Shown: positions 24,090 to 31,738 of the stretch, piece by piece | Layout: every line of letters starts with the position of its first letter | Numbering within the stretch: the stretch's first letter is position 1 | NCBI GenBank assembly: GCA_905221605.1 | Contig: CAJNDS010001480.1 | Span: forward strand, 335,001-399,000 | Reading direction: 5' to 3' | Source of the DNA: Symbiodinium natans | Lineage: Eukaryota; Sar; Dinophyceae; Suessiales; Symbiodiniaceae | Length of the DNA: 64,000 bases | Notes under the pieces: model-generated | Told to the model about the DNA's origin: nothing | Database searches by the model: none | Seen by the model: only the letters and a program-made list of their open reading frames with translations | Made by a program: the position numbers and the translations under genes

Positions 24090-24246
24090 GGGAGGCATAT
24101 TAGCAATCAGCTCCCAAAGAAGCAGCGACTCCAATGGCCCTACCAGCCCTGGCGGCTTCAACAGCCCATTCAAGGGCCCCAAAAAGCCCACAGCAGCCCG
24201 AAGCACTCTAAGCCATAAGGACCACCTGCAGCTCTCTGCTCATAAC
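24090..24246 (+). CDS. Coding-like Ser/Pro-rich exon
   Basis: The frame reads GGILAISSQRSSDSN, FNSPFKGPKKP and HKDHLQLSAHN before GTCTGG. The antisense frame is also open, so the strand is uncertain. Confidence 0.3.
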
Positions 24247-24691
24247 GTCTGGACCCCTAGACCCCAAACACTCTGCCCCAAACCCTAAACCTCATTCCCC
24301 ACTAAGAGCCGGTAGGAGTTCAGCTTAAATGGGTTTTGTTTCGGGGCTTCTGGGGACCGTGGGCCCATAGAGGACAGGCTGTCTGAGTTTTAGGGTTTAG
24401 GGTTTAGGGGTCAGATTTAGGGTTTAGTAAAGGGTTCAGGTTTTGGGTTAGGCTTTAGGGACTGTAGGGTTTAGGTTTAGGGTTCCCGCCGCAAGACACA
24501 ACGAGTTTAGCAGGCTGCCCTTCTTCGGGGGCCTTCTCACAAGTCGTGATTCGGGCTGAGGGTTCGGATTTAGGGCTTAGAGTTTAGGGCTTAGGGTTTA
24601 GGGTTTAGCGTTTAGCGTTTAGGGTTTAGGTTTAGGGCTTAGGGTTTAGGGTTTAGGGTTTGGGGTTTAGGGTTTAGGGTTTAGGGTTTAG

Positions 24692-24798
24692 GGTTACGAG
24701 CTGTTCTGCATGTATTTGAGGACCAGAAGCCTCGGGAGATTATCCGGGCTCTTTCCCTGCCACCGCTCCAGAGCGTATCCTGGCCGATGCAAAGCTAG
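24692..24798 (+). CDS. Coding-like terminal exon just left of the retrotransposon
   Basis: After TTTAG the frame reads AVLHVFEDQKPREIIRAL to TAG at 24796. The CCCTAAA array holding the retrotransposon starts 38 bp later. Confidence 0.38.
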
Positions 24799-24880
24799 GG
24801 CTGTGGCATGAGGGTTATATTGCGTCATATTCAATAACCCTAAACCCTAGACCCTAAACCCTAAACCCTAAACCCTAAAC

Positions 24881-24969
24881 TGCAATGCTAAAGGATTTTA
24901 GCATAAGTTAGCTCGGGCACTTGAGCTTTATCTCCTCAGCCTGCCAGCGGCTCAGAAATGCAAGATTTC
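24881..24969 (+). repeat. Split direct repeat A1 (left end of the retrotransposon)
   Basis: This 89-bp repeat starts TGCAATGCTAAAGG directly after CCCTAAAC and ends CAAGATTTC. It is identical to A2 (29653-29741). The ATG of ORF1 (24958) lies in its last 12 bp, so the repeat supplies the leader and first codons. Confidence 0.95.
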
Positions 24970-25179
24970 TACTTGGCTCGTCACCTGGCTTCCCTACGAG
25001 TGCCCATGGAGATGGTGGTCAGAGAGGAGGGCCGTTCTCACAAGGCCCGCTCGCGGTCTCCTCGTAGACGTTCAAGAAGTCGTTCACGCAGGCGTGACCG
25101 TGGTGACCAGAACGCTGCTAGGGTTTCGCCGGAGCAGAGGACGCCAGCAACTCCGACGTCTTCCCGTGGCAAGAAGTAG
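24958..25179 (+). CDS. ORF1, small basic SR-rich protein (gag-position)
   Basis: The 73-residue frame starts at the first ATG after an in-frame TGA inside repeat A1. Its first 30 residues are ordinary. Residues 30-50 are a run of Arg/Ser dipeptides like SR-protein tails, and the end is Gly-Lys-Lys before a TAG at 25177. This position is taken by gag in DIRS/PAT elements; I see no zinc knuckle. A basic SR tract suggests nucleic-acid binding, which is inference. The same frame stays open after the TAG for 56 codons and runs into the RT ORF, so ORF1 and RT could be one readthrough polyprotein of about 718 codons, or a TAG mutation may have split one ORF. Confidence 0.7.
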   Translation: MQDFYLARHLASLRVPMEMVVREEGRSHKARSRSPRRRSRSRSRRRDRGDQNAARVSPEQRTPATPTSSRGKK

Positions 25180-27114
25180 GACAAAGGCGGCTCCTTCGAT
25201 TGGGCACCGGTTGAAGAGCGACGCCAAGACCAGGTTCAAAGGTGCCTTCCGGCGACACTTGGTCGCCACAGTTTTGATGGGGCTCTCGGCGAAGCAGAGA
25301 ACCCAGCCACTTTACAGTCTGGCAGCAGCAAAGAAGTTCAGCAAAGCTTGCTCACGGCATTTTCTTCGGACGCACGGCTTCCGCCCGCCAGTTCTCTCAC
25401 TCCGCGTATCCTCGGCATCATGTCCCACAAAGGGTTTTGTCAAGGTGATTTTCTGGATGAGAGGATCCTGGCGGACAAGTCTCGCTACATGTCCTCCTGG
25501 GAAGATTTCGTTTCCGAGGTTATTCAATTCAGCAGCCCCCTGCGCCAACCTTTCCGAGACTTGTCCAGCACTGTGACTGCAGGGATTTGGCAAAGGGCTA
25601 CGCTGTCCGCCGCAGAAATTGCGGCATACCGGACGGAGCAGATGGCGCGTATTCGTCGCGTTGTGGCGGCGGATGGTCCTTCAACACAGCCTCGTTGGGG
25701 AGTGTTACAGCGTTTGGCAGAAGTGGCAGGCCATCCAGATAAGGCTTTGGCCGAAGATGCGCAGCAGCCAGATGGATTCCGCTTGTTGGGACGACTGCCA
25801 GTAGTGCCACAATGGCCACAACGCCCGGAACCTCTTGCTTGGGATGATGCAGCTCATGTTCGAGATCTCCAGCGTCTCTTGGACAAGCATGCTGTTAAGC
25901 AGAAGGATGGTCGCTTCAAGGTGCCTGGCAGCCACTCCGCGGAGCTTCACAGGCTACTCGAGGAGGAGACCACCAAAGGCTTTTGGACGTCCTACTCGTG
26001 GTCAGAGGCGCGTCAAGAGTTGGGAGACTTTGCTTGTTGGTTGTACTTCGGGGTTCAAGAACCATCTAAGCTTAGGGGTTGCTTGGATCCGGAAGAAGCC
26101 AATGGTCCATCGATGGTCCTGCTGCCGAACCAAGTTCTCATGGCTGGTTTGGATGGCTACCTCTCGCTTTGCCAAACAGTGGCTGCCGCCTTCAAAAAGA
26201 AAGGGCAGTTTCCAGCTCTGCGGGGCTTTGCCGAAGATTACGAGCACGGATTCCGGCAGCTTCCTCTGTCCTCTTTGAATAGAAAGCTCTTTTGCGCAAC
26301 GGCCCAGGACAAGGAGGGGAACATCAGAATTTATGTGCCCCGAACGCTTTTGTTTGGACCGCGAGGGTCCCCGCATGTTTTCTGCCGAGTCACGGATGCC
26401 GTGTCAGCCATAGCTGCGGTTCTCTTGCTGATCCCCAACGTTCCTCACGTGGACGATTTGGTGGGCGTGGACACTCAGGATGCAATAGTGTCGGCGCGAG
26501 AGGCCTTTGTCGAGCTGCACGAGCTTCTGAATTTCAGGCTCAAGGCCACCAAGGCTAGACCGCCTCGCGATGCAGCGGGAAGTGCTTCAACGTTTGTGGC
26601 GCTGGGAGCTCTCCTCAGCTTTGACACCACGGAACACCAGCGGAAGCTAGGCTTGGTTTGCACCGTGGACATGCCGCAGCAGAAAGTAAAGAAGTACTCG
26701 GACGTCATCACGTCTACATTGGCGCAGCGTCACTTATCGGCTGCCGTGGCTGGGAAATGTGTGGGCCAGTGGGACCATTGTTCGGCTCTGGCCCTCGGCA
26801 AGTCAGGTCGTGCCTTTACGTGGCCTCTTAGGGAACTTTCTCGCGGCGGACAAGTCTCGTGGCGAGTGCTGCAAGCTGCTCTAGTGGGCTTCAGCATTTT
26901 CATGTGCGCCTCCGGCCCCATGCCGGTGCATGTTCCAGGCACGCTGGCTCGAAGTCTCGAAGGGCGGCCCTCATCTTTGTGGATGCTGCAGGGAGAGCCA
27001 ACAGCTACAGACTCGGAGGAGTGGCTTGGGGAGCTGGTTGGTTCTGCTTTTTCTCTCAAGAGATACGACCAGAGGACTCTAACCTGTTGCCTTGGCTGTC
27101 GGGTCACTGCATAA
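25180..27114 (+). CDS. Reverse transcriptase ORF (DIRS-type)
   Basis: The frame has its first ATG at 25348 (588 residues) but is open from 25180, directly after the ORF1 stop. Counted from ATG 25348, RT motif A is at residues 297-307 (Asp297, DYEHGFRQLPL, compare D-x-x-x-A/G-F-x-x-I/L-P). Motif B is near 333 (LLFGPRGSPHVF) and motif C is His-Val-Asp-Asp at 367-370 (Asp369, Asp370). These make up the palm of a DIRS-type RT. The polymerase would copy the element RNA to cDNA in the host cell. The last ~55 residues are an out-of-frame reading of the start of the RNase H domain, so the true domain ends near 26940 and translation must change frame there. Catalytic residues are intact. Confidence 0.93.
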   Translation, partial: DKGGSFDWAPVEERRQDQVQRCLPATLGRHSFDGALGEAENPATLQSGSSKEVQQSLLTAFSSDARLPPASSLTPRILGIMSHKGFCQGDFLDERILADKSRYMSSWEDFVSEVIQFSSPLRQPFRDLSSTVTAGIWQRATLSAAEIAAYRTEQMARIRRVVAADGPSTQPRWGVLQRLAEVAGHPDKALAEDAQQPDGFRLLGRLPVVPQWPQRPEPLAWDDAAHVRDLQRLLDKHAVKQKDGRFKVPGSHSAELHRLLEEETTKGFWTSYSWSEARQELGDFACWLYFGVQEPSKLRGCLDPEEANGPSMVLLPNQVLMAGLDGYLSLCQTVAAAFKKKGQFPALRGFAEDYEHGFRQLPLSSLNRKLFCATAQDKEGNIRIYVPRTLLFGPRGSPHVFCRVTDAVSAIAAVLLLIPNVPHVDDLVGVDTQDAIVSAREAFVELHELLNFRLKATKARPPRDAAGSASTFVALGALLSFDTTEHQRKLGLVCTVDMPQQKVKKYSDVITSTLAQRHLSAAVAGKCVGQWDHCSALALGKSGRAFTWPLRELSRGGQVSWRVLQAALVGFSIFMCASGPMPVHVPGTLARSLEGRPSSLWMLQGEPTATDSEEWLGELVGSAFSLKRYDQRTLTCCLGCRVTA

Positions 27115-27686
27115 ATGAGGCCGAGGCCTTAGCAGCTGTGGTGGCATTGCTCACCTGGTCGGACCGGCTGGAAAACGTGGATGTCTTCATCTTCATAGAC
27201 AACGTGGCTGCGGAAGGTGTCTTGGTCAAGGCGTACAGTTCGTCGCCGCACCTTACAGTCCTAGCAGGGCTGTTCTGGCAGGCAGTCAGGCGGGTCAAAT
27301 GCTCAGCATGGGTGGGGCGCGTTCCTTCGGAACTCAACATAGCTGATGGTCCCAGCCGAAAGCATCATGCAATCTTGGAGCAGCTCCACGCTTCACAAGT
27401 CGCAGCAGTTCTGCCTCCGGCTTTCACTGCTAATTTCTTCTTGGAATTCTTACAGAGTTCCTGGGTCCAAGCAGATGCCTCTGTCAGCCACGCGGCTCCG
27501 GGACCGCGTCCCGTGCAACCTTGCGCAACTGGTGCAGCAACCGCTGCGGGCCATGACCGCCTACAGGCAAGCGTAGCAGATGGTTCTCCTCCGCTGGCGT
27601 CATCCGACCACGCGGTCCGTCAGGTTCCTTCAAGGGACTGGGCTTCTCAAGCAAGTCGCAAGCGTCGCCACCAGGGCCAACGCTGA
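26943..27686 (+). CDS. RNase H domain ORF of the retrotransposon
   Basis: This frame is -1 relative to RT. It can be read from an ATG at 26859, but the domain starts near 26967. RNase H signature residues are in order: Asp in IFVDAAGR, Glu in INEAEALAAV, Asp in FIDNVAAEG, and Asp in LNIADGPSRK, matching the DIRS pattern N-x-x-A-D-x-x-S-R. It would degrade the RNA strand of the RNA/cDNA hybrid. A Pro/Ala/Ser-rich tail of about 100 residues follows to TGA at 27684. No classical heptamer slippery site is visible at the RT junction (about 26940-26965), so either an indel or unusual frameshifting separates the two domains. Confidence 0.9.
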   Translation, partial: AGSKSRRAALIFVDAAGRANSYRLGGVAWGAGWFCFFSQEIRPEDSNLLPWLSGHCINEAEALAAVVALLTWSDRLENVDVFIFIDNVAAEGVLVKAYSSSPHLTVLAGLFWQAVRRVKCSAWVGRVPSELNIADGPSRKHHAILEQLHASQVAAVLPPAFTANFFLEFLQSSWVQADASVSHAAPGPRPVQPCATGAATAAGHDRLQASVADGSPPLASSDHAVRQVPSRDWASQASRKRRHQGQR

Positions 27687-28177
27687 CAGGGGAGCTGCTG
27701 CTGTCCGAGGAAAGGCGTCTGTGTCCGTGTCTCTGTGTGTGTGTGTGTAGGTGTGTGTTTCTTTTGTTTGGTTGGGGGGGGGGGTTGGCTTCGCTTCTGG
27801 TATTGCGGGGTCTCCTCTCTTTGAGTTTCTGCTACGTTCGGAGCAATCTGCTTGCGCGGCTTAGGTGCCTTGGGAGGTTGTCTTGCGGCTTGAGGAGTTT
27901 GACAGTTCTGGTTTGGAGTTGGGGGACTTCAGGGGTTCTTGCTCATCCCTTAATCCGAAACCCAAGTTGCTGGCGGAAAGTTGCTGGCTGCCGCTCTGCT
28001 TTGACCAACCCAGGCAAACTCTGAAGATTTGTAAGCGTGCTAGCCTCAGGCTGACTTGAGGCTGCCCGATACAACAATCAGGCCTCGTGTTGGTAGGTCC
28101 CAGCGCTGCCAAATATACATCCATGTGTATGGGGGCATCTTACATGACATGAGATATACATATATATATATATATAT
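27687..28177 (+). other. Non-coding gap between RNase H and recombinase ORFs
   Basis: About 490 bp holds a short (GT)n run (27737-27758), a G tract (27773-27783) and an (AT)n run near 28157-28177. I see no domain; methyltransferase motifs expected in DIRS1-type elements are absent. It could be an intron, leader or decayed spacer. Confidence 0.5.
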
Positions 28178-29512
28178 GTGTGTGGTTTGTCTAAGAGATT
28201 TTGGCATTTTGTAGCGCTTCCTTTGACGGCATGCATGTATGTTGTGCCTAGAGGGGAACTTCCATGGAAACGACGGAAGCTTCAGCAAGCTTCGGTGGCA
28301 GATCCGGAACAGAGGCGGCAGTTACACAATACAAAGGTGCACTCAGAGTCCTCCAGTTCGAAAGCTGCGTCCGCCAGTGATGTAACGTCGAGTGCGGCAA
28401 ATACTTTCAGACTGGCGTGCGCAGAACCTTCAGAGTTGCACCAGGCTGTCGGTATGCTTCCTCCCCGAGGGCGCAGTCAGGCGGGACCGACCCCGACACA
28501 AGAGATCGTTCTACTGGAAGACTTGGCTCGCAGAAAATTTCCGGTGGGTCAGATCTTGGATTCGATTGCGTCAGCAAGGGCTCAAGCGGCAGTGGCTAAA
28601 ACAACTTCGACCACCTACGCCTCCCATATTCGCATGATACATTGGGCGTGTCGTACTCTTCGCCAGCCACCATTGCCGGCTTCACTGCAGTTGATCAGCC
28701 GGGTGGCCGCTCTGATCAACAATCCGAACACTCAGAGAGGCTGGCTGGCAGCTTGGAGAGACTGGCATGTACGGGAACGTGTTCCATGGGCAGGGGACGC
28801 GGATTTGTTCCTCAAAAAGCTACGTAAGGGAACTGTACGCTTAGCTCCAGAGGCGCCTCCGAAGCCACGCTTGCAGTTGCACTGGTGGCGCAAGCTTCTC
28901 AAGCTAGCAGCGGGGAACCGGGACGTGGAGTTCGGTGCCATTTGCAATTTGGCATACACCTTTGCTGCAAGGGTTCCGTCAGAGATCTTTAAGCAGTTGT
29001 CTTGGTCCAGACTAAGTGTAGGAGATCGATGTTTAGTGTACTCCAACATTTACCGCAAGGGTAAGCCCCACCCTTGTACCTTGCGACGCTGGTGTGTTTG
29101 TAGCCGGTCGCCCTTGCTGTGCTGGCATCCATGGCTTGCAGCCCTACATGAACTACGAGGTCCTGCTTGGCCACAAGAGAAGCTGCTTGTTACCATGTCA
29201 GTGGCTACTTTCACCTCACGGCTGCGCAGTAGCTTGGTCACTTGCGGAATGTCGGCAGAAGAAGCACATAAGGTTTCCTCTCATAGCTTCAGAAGAGGCG
29301 CAGGCACAGATGTTTTACATGCATCTCCAGTGGCTTGCGCGCTCCTGGCAGGGTCGTCGTGGCATGCTTCGGCAGCATATGGGCTCCCTGGAATGCTGAG
29401 GATGGGAGATTGGAGTACGCCGGCGTCAGCGTCGCGCTACGCCACGCAAGATGAGCAGCAAGCAGCCACATTGGCCTTCCAGCTTTTGGAACTTTCAGAA
29501 GATGAATCATAG
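28178..29512 (+). CDS. Tyrosine recombinase of the DIRS/PAT element
   Basis: The frame is 444 residues. The N-terminal ~100 residues are variable (Ser/Ala rich). Residues ~140-215 resemble the helical SAM-like core-binding domain of phage-type integrases. The catalytic domain shows Arg265 (AARVPSEIF), a H-x-x-R box (His369-Ser-Phe-Arg372, HSFRRGAG), Trp in GDWSTPA, and the nucleophile Tyr421 (SASRYA). This R...HxxR...W...Y set defines tyrosine recombinases, which would integrate a circular cDNA by strand exchange. The lack of a target duplication around the element agrees with this. The ORF ends 12 bp before a long hairpin and 52 bp before repeat B1. The start codon is the first ATG in frame and could be further downstream. 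Confidence 0.95.
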   Translation: MCGLSKRFWHFVALPLTACMYVVPRGELPWKRRKLQQASVADPEQRRQLHNTKVHSESSSSKAASASDVTSSAANTFRLACAEPSELHQAVGMLPPRGRSQAGPTPTQEIVLLEDLARRKFPVGQILDSIASARAQAAVAKTTSTTYASHIRMIHWACRTLRQPPLPASLQLISRVAALINNPNTQRGWLAAWRDWHVRERVPWAGDADLFLKKLRKGTVRLAPEAPPKPRLQLHWWRKLLKLAAGNRDVEFGAICNLAYTFAARVPSEIFKQLSWSRLSVGDRCLVYSNIYRKGKPHPCTLRRWCVCSRSPLLCWHPWLAALHELRGPAWPQEKLLVTMSVATFTSRLRSSLVTCGMSAEEAHKVSSHSFRRGAGTDVLHASPVACALLAGSSWHASAAYGLPGMLRMGDWSTPASASRYATQDEQQAATLAFQLLELSEDES

Positions 29513-29524
29513 ATCTCCTCTCGT

Positions 29525-29613
29525 TCTGTTTTCCCCCTTCTTCCATATATACCAAGGGTCCCAAGGGCGATCATATCTTCGCCTTGGTATATCTTACCCT
29601 TGGGGAAAACAGA
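29525..29613 (+). terminator. Nested hairpin at the 3' end of the recombinase gene
   Basis: Two perfect nested inverted repeats are visible: TCTGTTTTCCCC (29525-29536) with GGGGAAAACAGA (29602-29613), and ATATACCAAGG (29547-29557) with CCTTGGTATAT (29582-29592). The inner arm lies in repeat B1. It may serve transcript end formation or circle-junction recognition; both are inference. Confidence 0.5.
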
Positions 29614-29652
29614 GTCCGCGGCAGCTTCACATCTGCATTCAAGTAGGGCTAA
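29565..29652 (+). repeat. Split direct repeat B1
   Basis: This 88-bp copy is identical to B2 (29760-29847). It abuts A2 with no gap (GGGCTAA/TGCAATG). That B-A junction is what a circularised element would carry. Confidence 0.95.
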
Positions 29653-29741
29653 TGCAATGCTAAAGGATTTTAGCATAAGTTAGCTCGGGCACTTGAGCTT
29701 TATCTCCTCAGCCTGCCAGCGGCTCAGAAATGCAAGATTTC
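29653..29741 (+). repeat. Split direct repeat A2
   Basis: This is an 89-bp internal copy of A1, identical by eye, followed by an 18-nt GC-rich spacer before B2. Confidence 0.95.
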
Positions 29742-29759
29742 ACCCAGCCCGCCCGCCCG

Positions 29760-29847
29760 GGGCGATCATATCTTCGCCTTGGTATATCTTACCCTTGGGG
29801 AAAACAGAGTCCGCGGCAGCTTCACATCTGCATTCAAGTAGGGCTAA
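29760..29847 (+). repeat. Split direct repeat B2 (right end of the retrotransposon)
   Basis: This is the 88-bp right terminus, ending GGGCTAA. The next base resumes the CCCTAAA array (CCTAAACCC). Confidence 0.95.
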
Positions 29848-30216
29848 CCTAAACCCTAAACCCTAAACCCTAAACCCTAAACCCTAAACCCTAAACCCTA
29901 AACCCTAAACCCACCCCTCTCCATTTAGGGCACTGCTCAAAATGACGGCCTTTTTTCGGGTATCCTAAATAAGAAGGGCCGCCTTAAAATAAGACTCCAA
30001 AAGGGGCCGTAGTTTAGAGAAATGACCATGTTATACGATATTGTAGCGTGTTTTGAAATGGTATATTATTTTTCAGATCCCCACAGGTAAACCACAGGTA
30101 TGCTGGTCCCCTCAACAAGAATTCGAAGGGGTTCATTATAATCGAGACCCCAACGAGGGCCAGGGCCCGTTGTTTCCATCACCCCCCCCCCCCCCCCCAC
30201 CCCCTACCGCACATCT

Positions 30217-30372
30217 GCACATATGCTCCAGCGTATCGGCCGGTGGGCAGAGGCTCACCATTTGCCCTGGCTAGATCACTCCATCCGATGTGTATAGAAA
30301 TATCTAGACGGCAACAACCGAATCATCGTGAGAGTGCTAGCAGCCTCGGGAGCAGGTCTAGTCCCATTTTGA
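30217..30372 (+). pseudogene. Coding-like segment split by one in-frame TAG
   Basis: One frame reads GRWAEAHHLPWLDHSIR, a TAG at 30295, then KYLDGNNRIIVRVLAA to TGA at 30370. The TAG could be an acceptor (GTGTATAG) or a disabling stop. Unknown family. Confidence 0.35.
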
Positions 30373-30729
30373 GTGACTCGAGCGGCAGGCCGCCAACTAG
30401 TGCAACCAGAGCACAAGACTCTTCAGCCTACACGCCGTGCTACCGACGTTTTCCTAAAAGCCTTAAAGCCCTCCAAAGACACACCCTGAAACTCCCTTAC
30501 ATATAAAAACGAACTAACCATAATGATGAGTCCCCCTGACTCAACTGCCTTCAAACTCACACTGCAAAAAATCTCCTTCAAGGCCGCCCCAATACCCTAA
30601 ACCCTAAGCCTAAACCTACCTTAGGGTTTAGGGTTTAGGGTTTAGGGTTTAGGGTTTAGGGTTTAGGGTTTAGGGTTTAGGGTTTAGGGTTTAGGGTTTA
30701 GGGTTTAGGGTTTAGGGTTTAGGGTTTAG

Positions 30730-31199
30730 GGTTCTCTTTACGACTCTGACATTCCCAAGGAGAAGACCTCGAAGGCCGCCGACCGCGACCGAGTGCCTCG
30801 CAAGCCCCCGCCGGCCGCTGAGCCGAGCTCGGCGCGTCCTCCGCCGCTTGGGTTCGTCTGGAAGGGGGGTTTGGGGTTTAGGGTTTAGGGTTTAGGGTTT
30901 GGGGCTTGGGGTTTAGGGTTTTGGGTTTAGGGTGTTTTGGGGTTTAATTAGGGGTTTTGGGGTTAGGGTTTTGGGTTTGGGGTGTTTTGGGGTTTTCGGG
31001 TCTAGGGGTTGGGGTTCAGGATGTTGGGGTTTAGGCTTGTCTTTGTTTCTTTGCGAGCTGCCCCTCCCCTCCCCCCCCCCCCAGAGACACGACGAAGTGC
31101 ATGATCACGGCAGGTTTGCTGTTTGTGTGGTCTCTTGAGGGGAGCATGGCTGCTACTCCCGTGGTTCTTTGCTGGGCTGCGCTCTTAGCCGTTCTCAGG
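30730..31199 (+). CDS. Two coding-like exons downstream of a 16-unit array
   Basis: Exon 30730-30868 starts right after the last TTTAG of the array and reads LYDSDIPKEKTSKAADRD then a Pro-rich tail. Exon 31085-31199 follows CCCCCAG and is hydrophobic (MITAGLLFVWSLEG, VVLCWAALLAVL), like a signal or membrane segment, ending AGG before GTTTAGG. They join in phase if the donor GG/GTTCGT inside exon 1 is used. Confidence 0.4.
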
Positions 31200-31517
31200 G
31201 TTTAGGGGTTTAGGGTTTAGGTTTTAGGGTTTAGGGTTTTAGCCGGTTTATAGCTCTCAATCATAAAGCCCCATGTCCCGGACCCACAAGCACACCCCGC
31301 CTCCCGCAGCTTCCAACCCCCTTCCTAAGCCCTACACGAACTCGAGCCTAGTGTAGTCAAACTTGTTGTTATAGTCACGCAAGTTACGGGGTTTAGGGGG
31401 TTTTCCGGCTTAGAACCGTCACTTTGGGTCGATAGTACAGGGGGCCCTCATCCTAAACCCTAAACCCTAAACCCTATATAAAACCTAAACCCTAAACCCT
31501 AAACCCTACTACATCAG

Positions 31518-31620
31518 AGTCCAGGAAAGCCCTAGAAGAGCTCGGCTCAAGCCTGTGAAAGGCTGGGATGATAACACAACATGCTTGAAAGGGGGATTCT
31601 CGTCCCACATCACTTACAAG
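31518..31620 (+). CDS. Coding-like exon upstream of the Mei2 gene
   Basis: The segment follows CATCAG and reads 34 codons, including KGWDDNTTCLKGGF, up to AAG followed by GTTTAGG, so the donor is the first unit of a heptamer stretch. Its phase does not join the Mei2 ATG exon directly. No family is recognised; an open frame this short is weak evidence. Confidence 0.4.
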
Positions 31621-31738
31621 GTTTAGGAATTACAAGGGTTTCGGTCTTAGGGTTTTGGGTTTAGGGATCCCCTAAGTCTGGTAAGACAAAGATTCGCATC
31701 CCCTAGGTCTGCGTCTCCTCCTCTCTCCCAATAGGGCC

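Larger units (their letters stand above)
24881..29847 (+). mobile_element. DIRS/PAT-type tyrosine-recombinase retrotransposon, complete (4967 bp)
   Basis: The order is repeat A1 (24881-24969), basic ORF1, reverse transcriptase, RNase H, tyrosine recombinase, then B1 (29565-29652), A2 (29653-29741), an 18-nt spacer and B2 (29760-29847). A1/A2 (89 bp) and B1/B2 (88 bp) are identical by eye. A1...B1A2B2 is the split direct repeat plan of PAT-like DIRS elements, which copy through a circle and integrate with a tyrosine recombinase instead of a DDE integrase. The left flank ends CCCTAAAC and the right flank starts CCTAAACC. Together they rebuild an unbroken CCCTAAA array, so there is no target-site duplication and no loss. 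I see no Dam-type methyltransferase domain, which also fits PAT better than DIRS1. One in-frame TAG and one frame change interrupt the coding region. Element identity is secure; the subgroup (PAT versus Ngaro or others) needs a tree. Confidence 0.95.
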
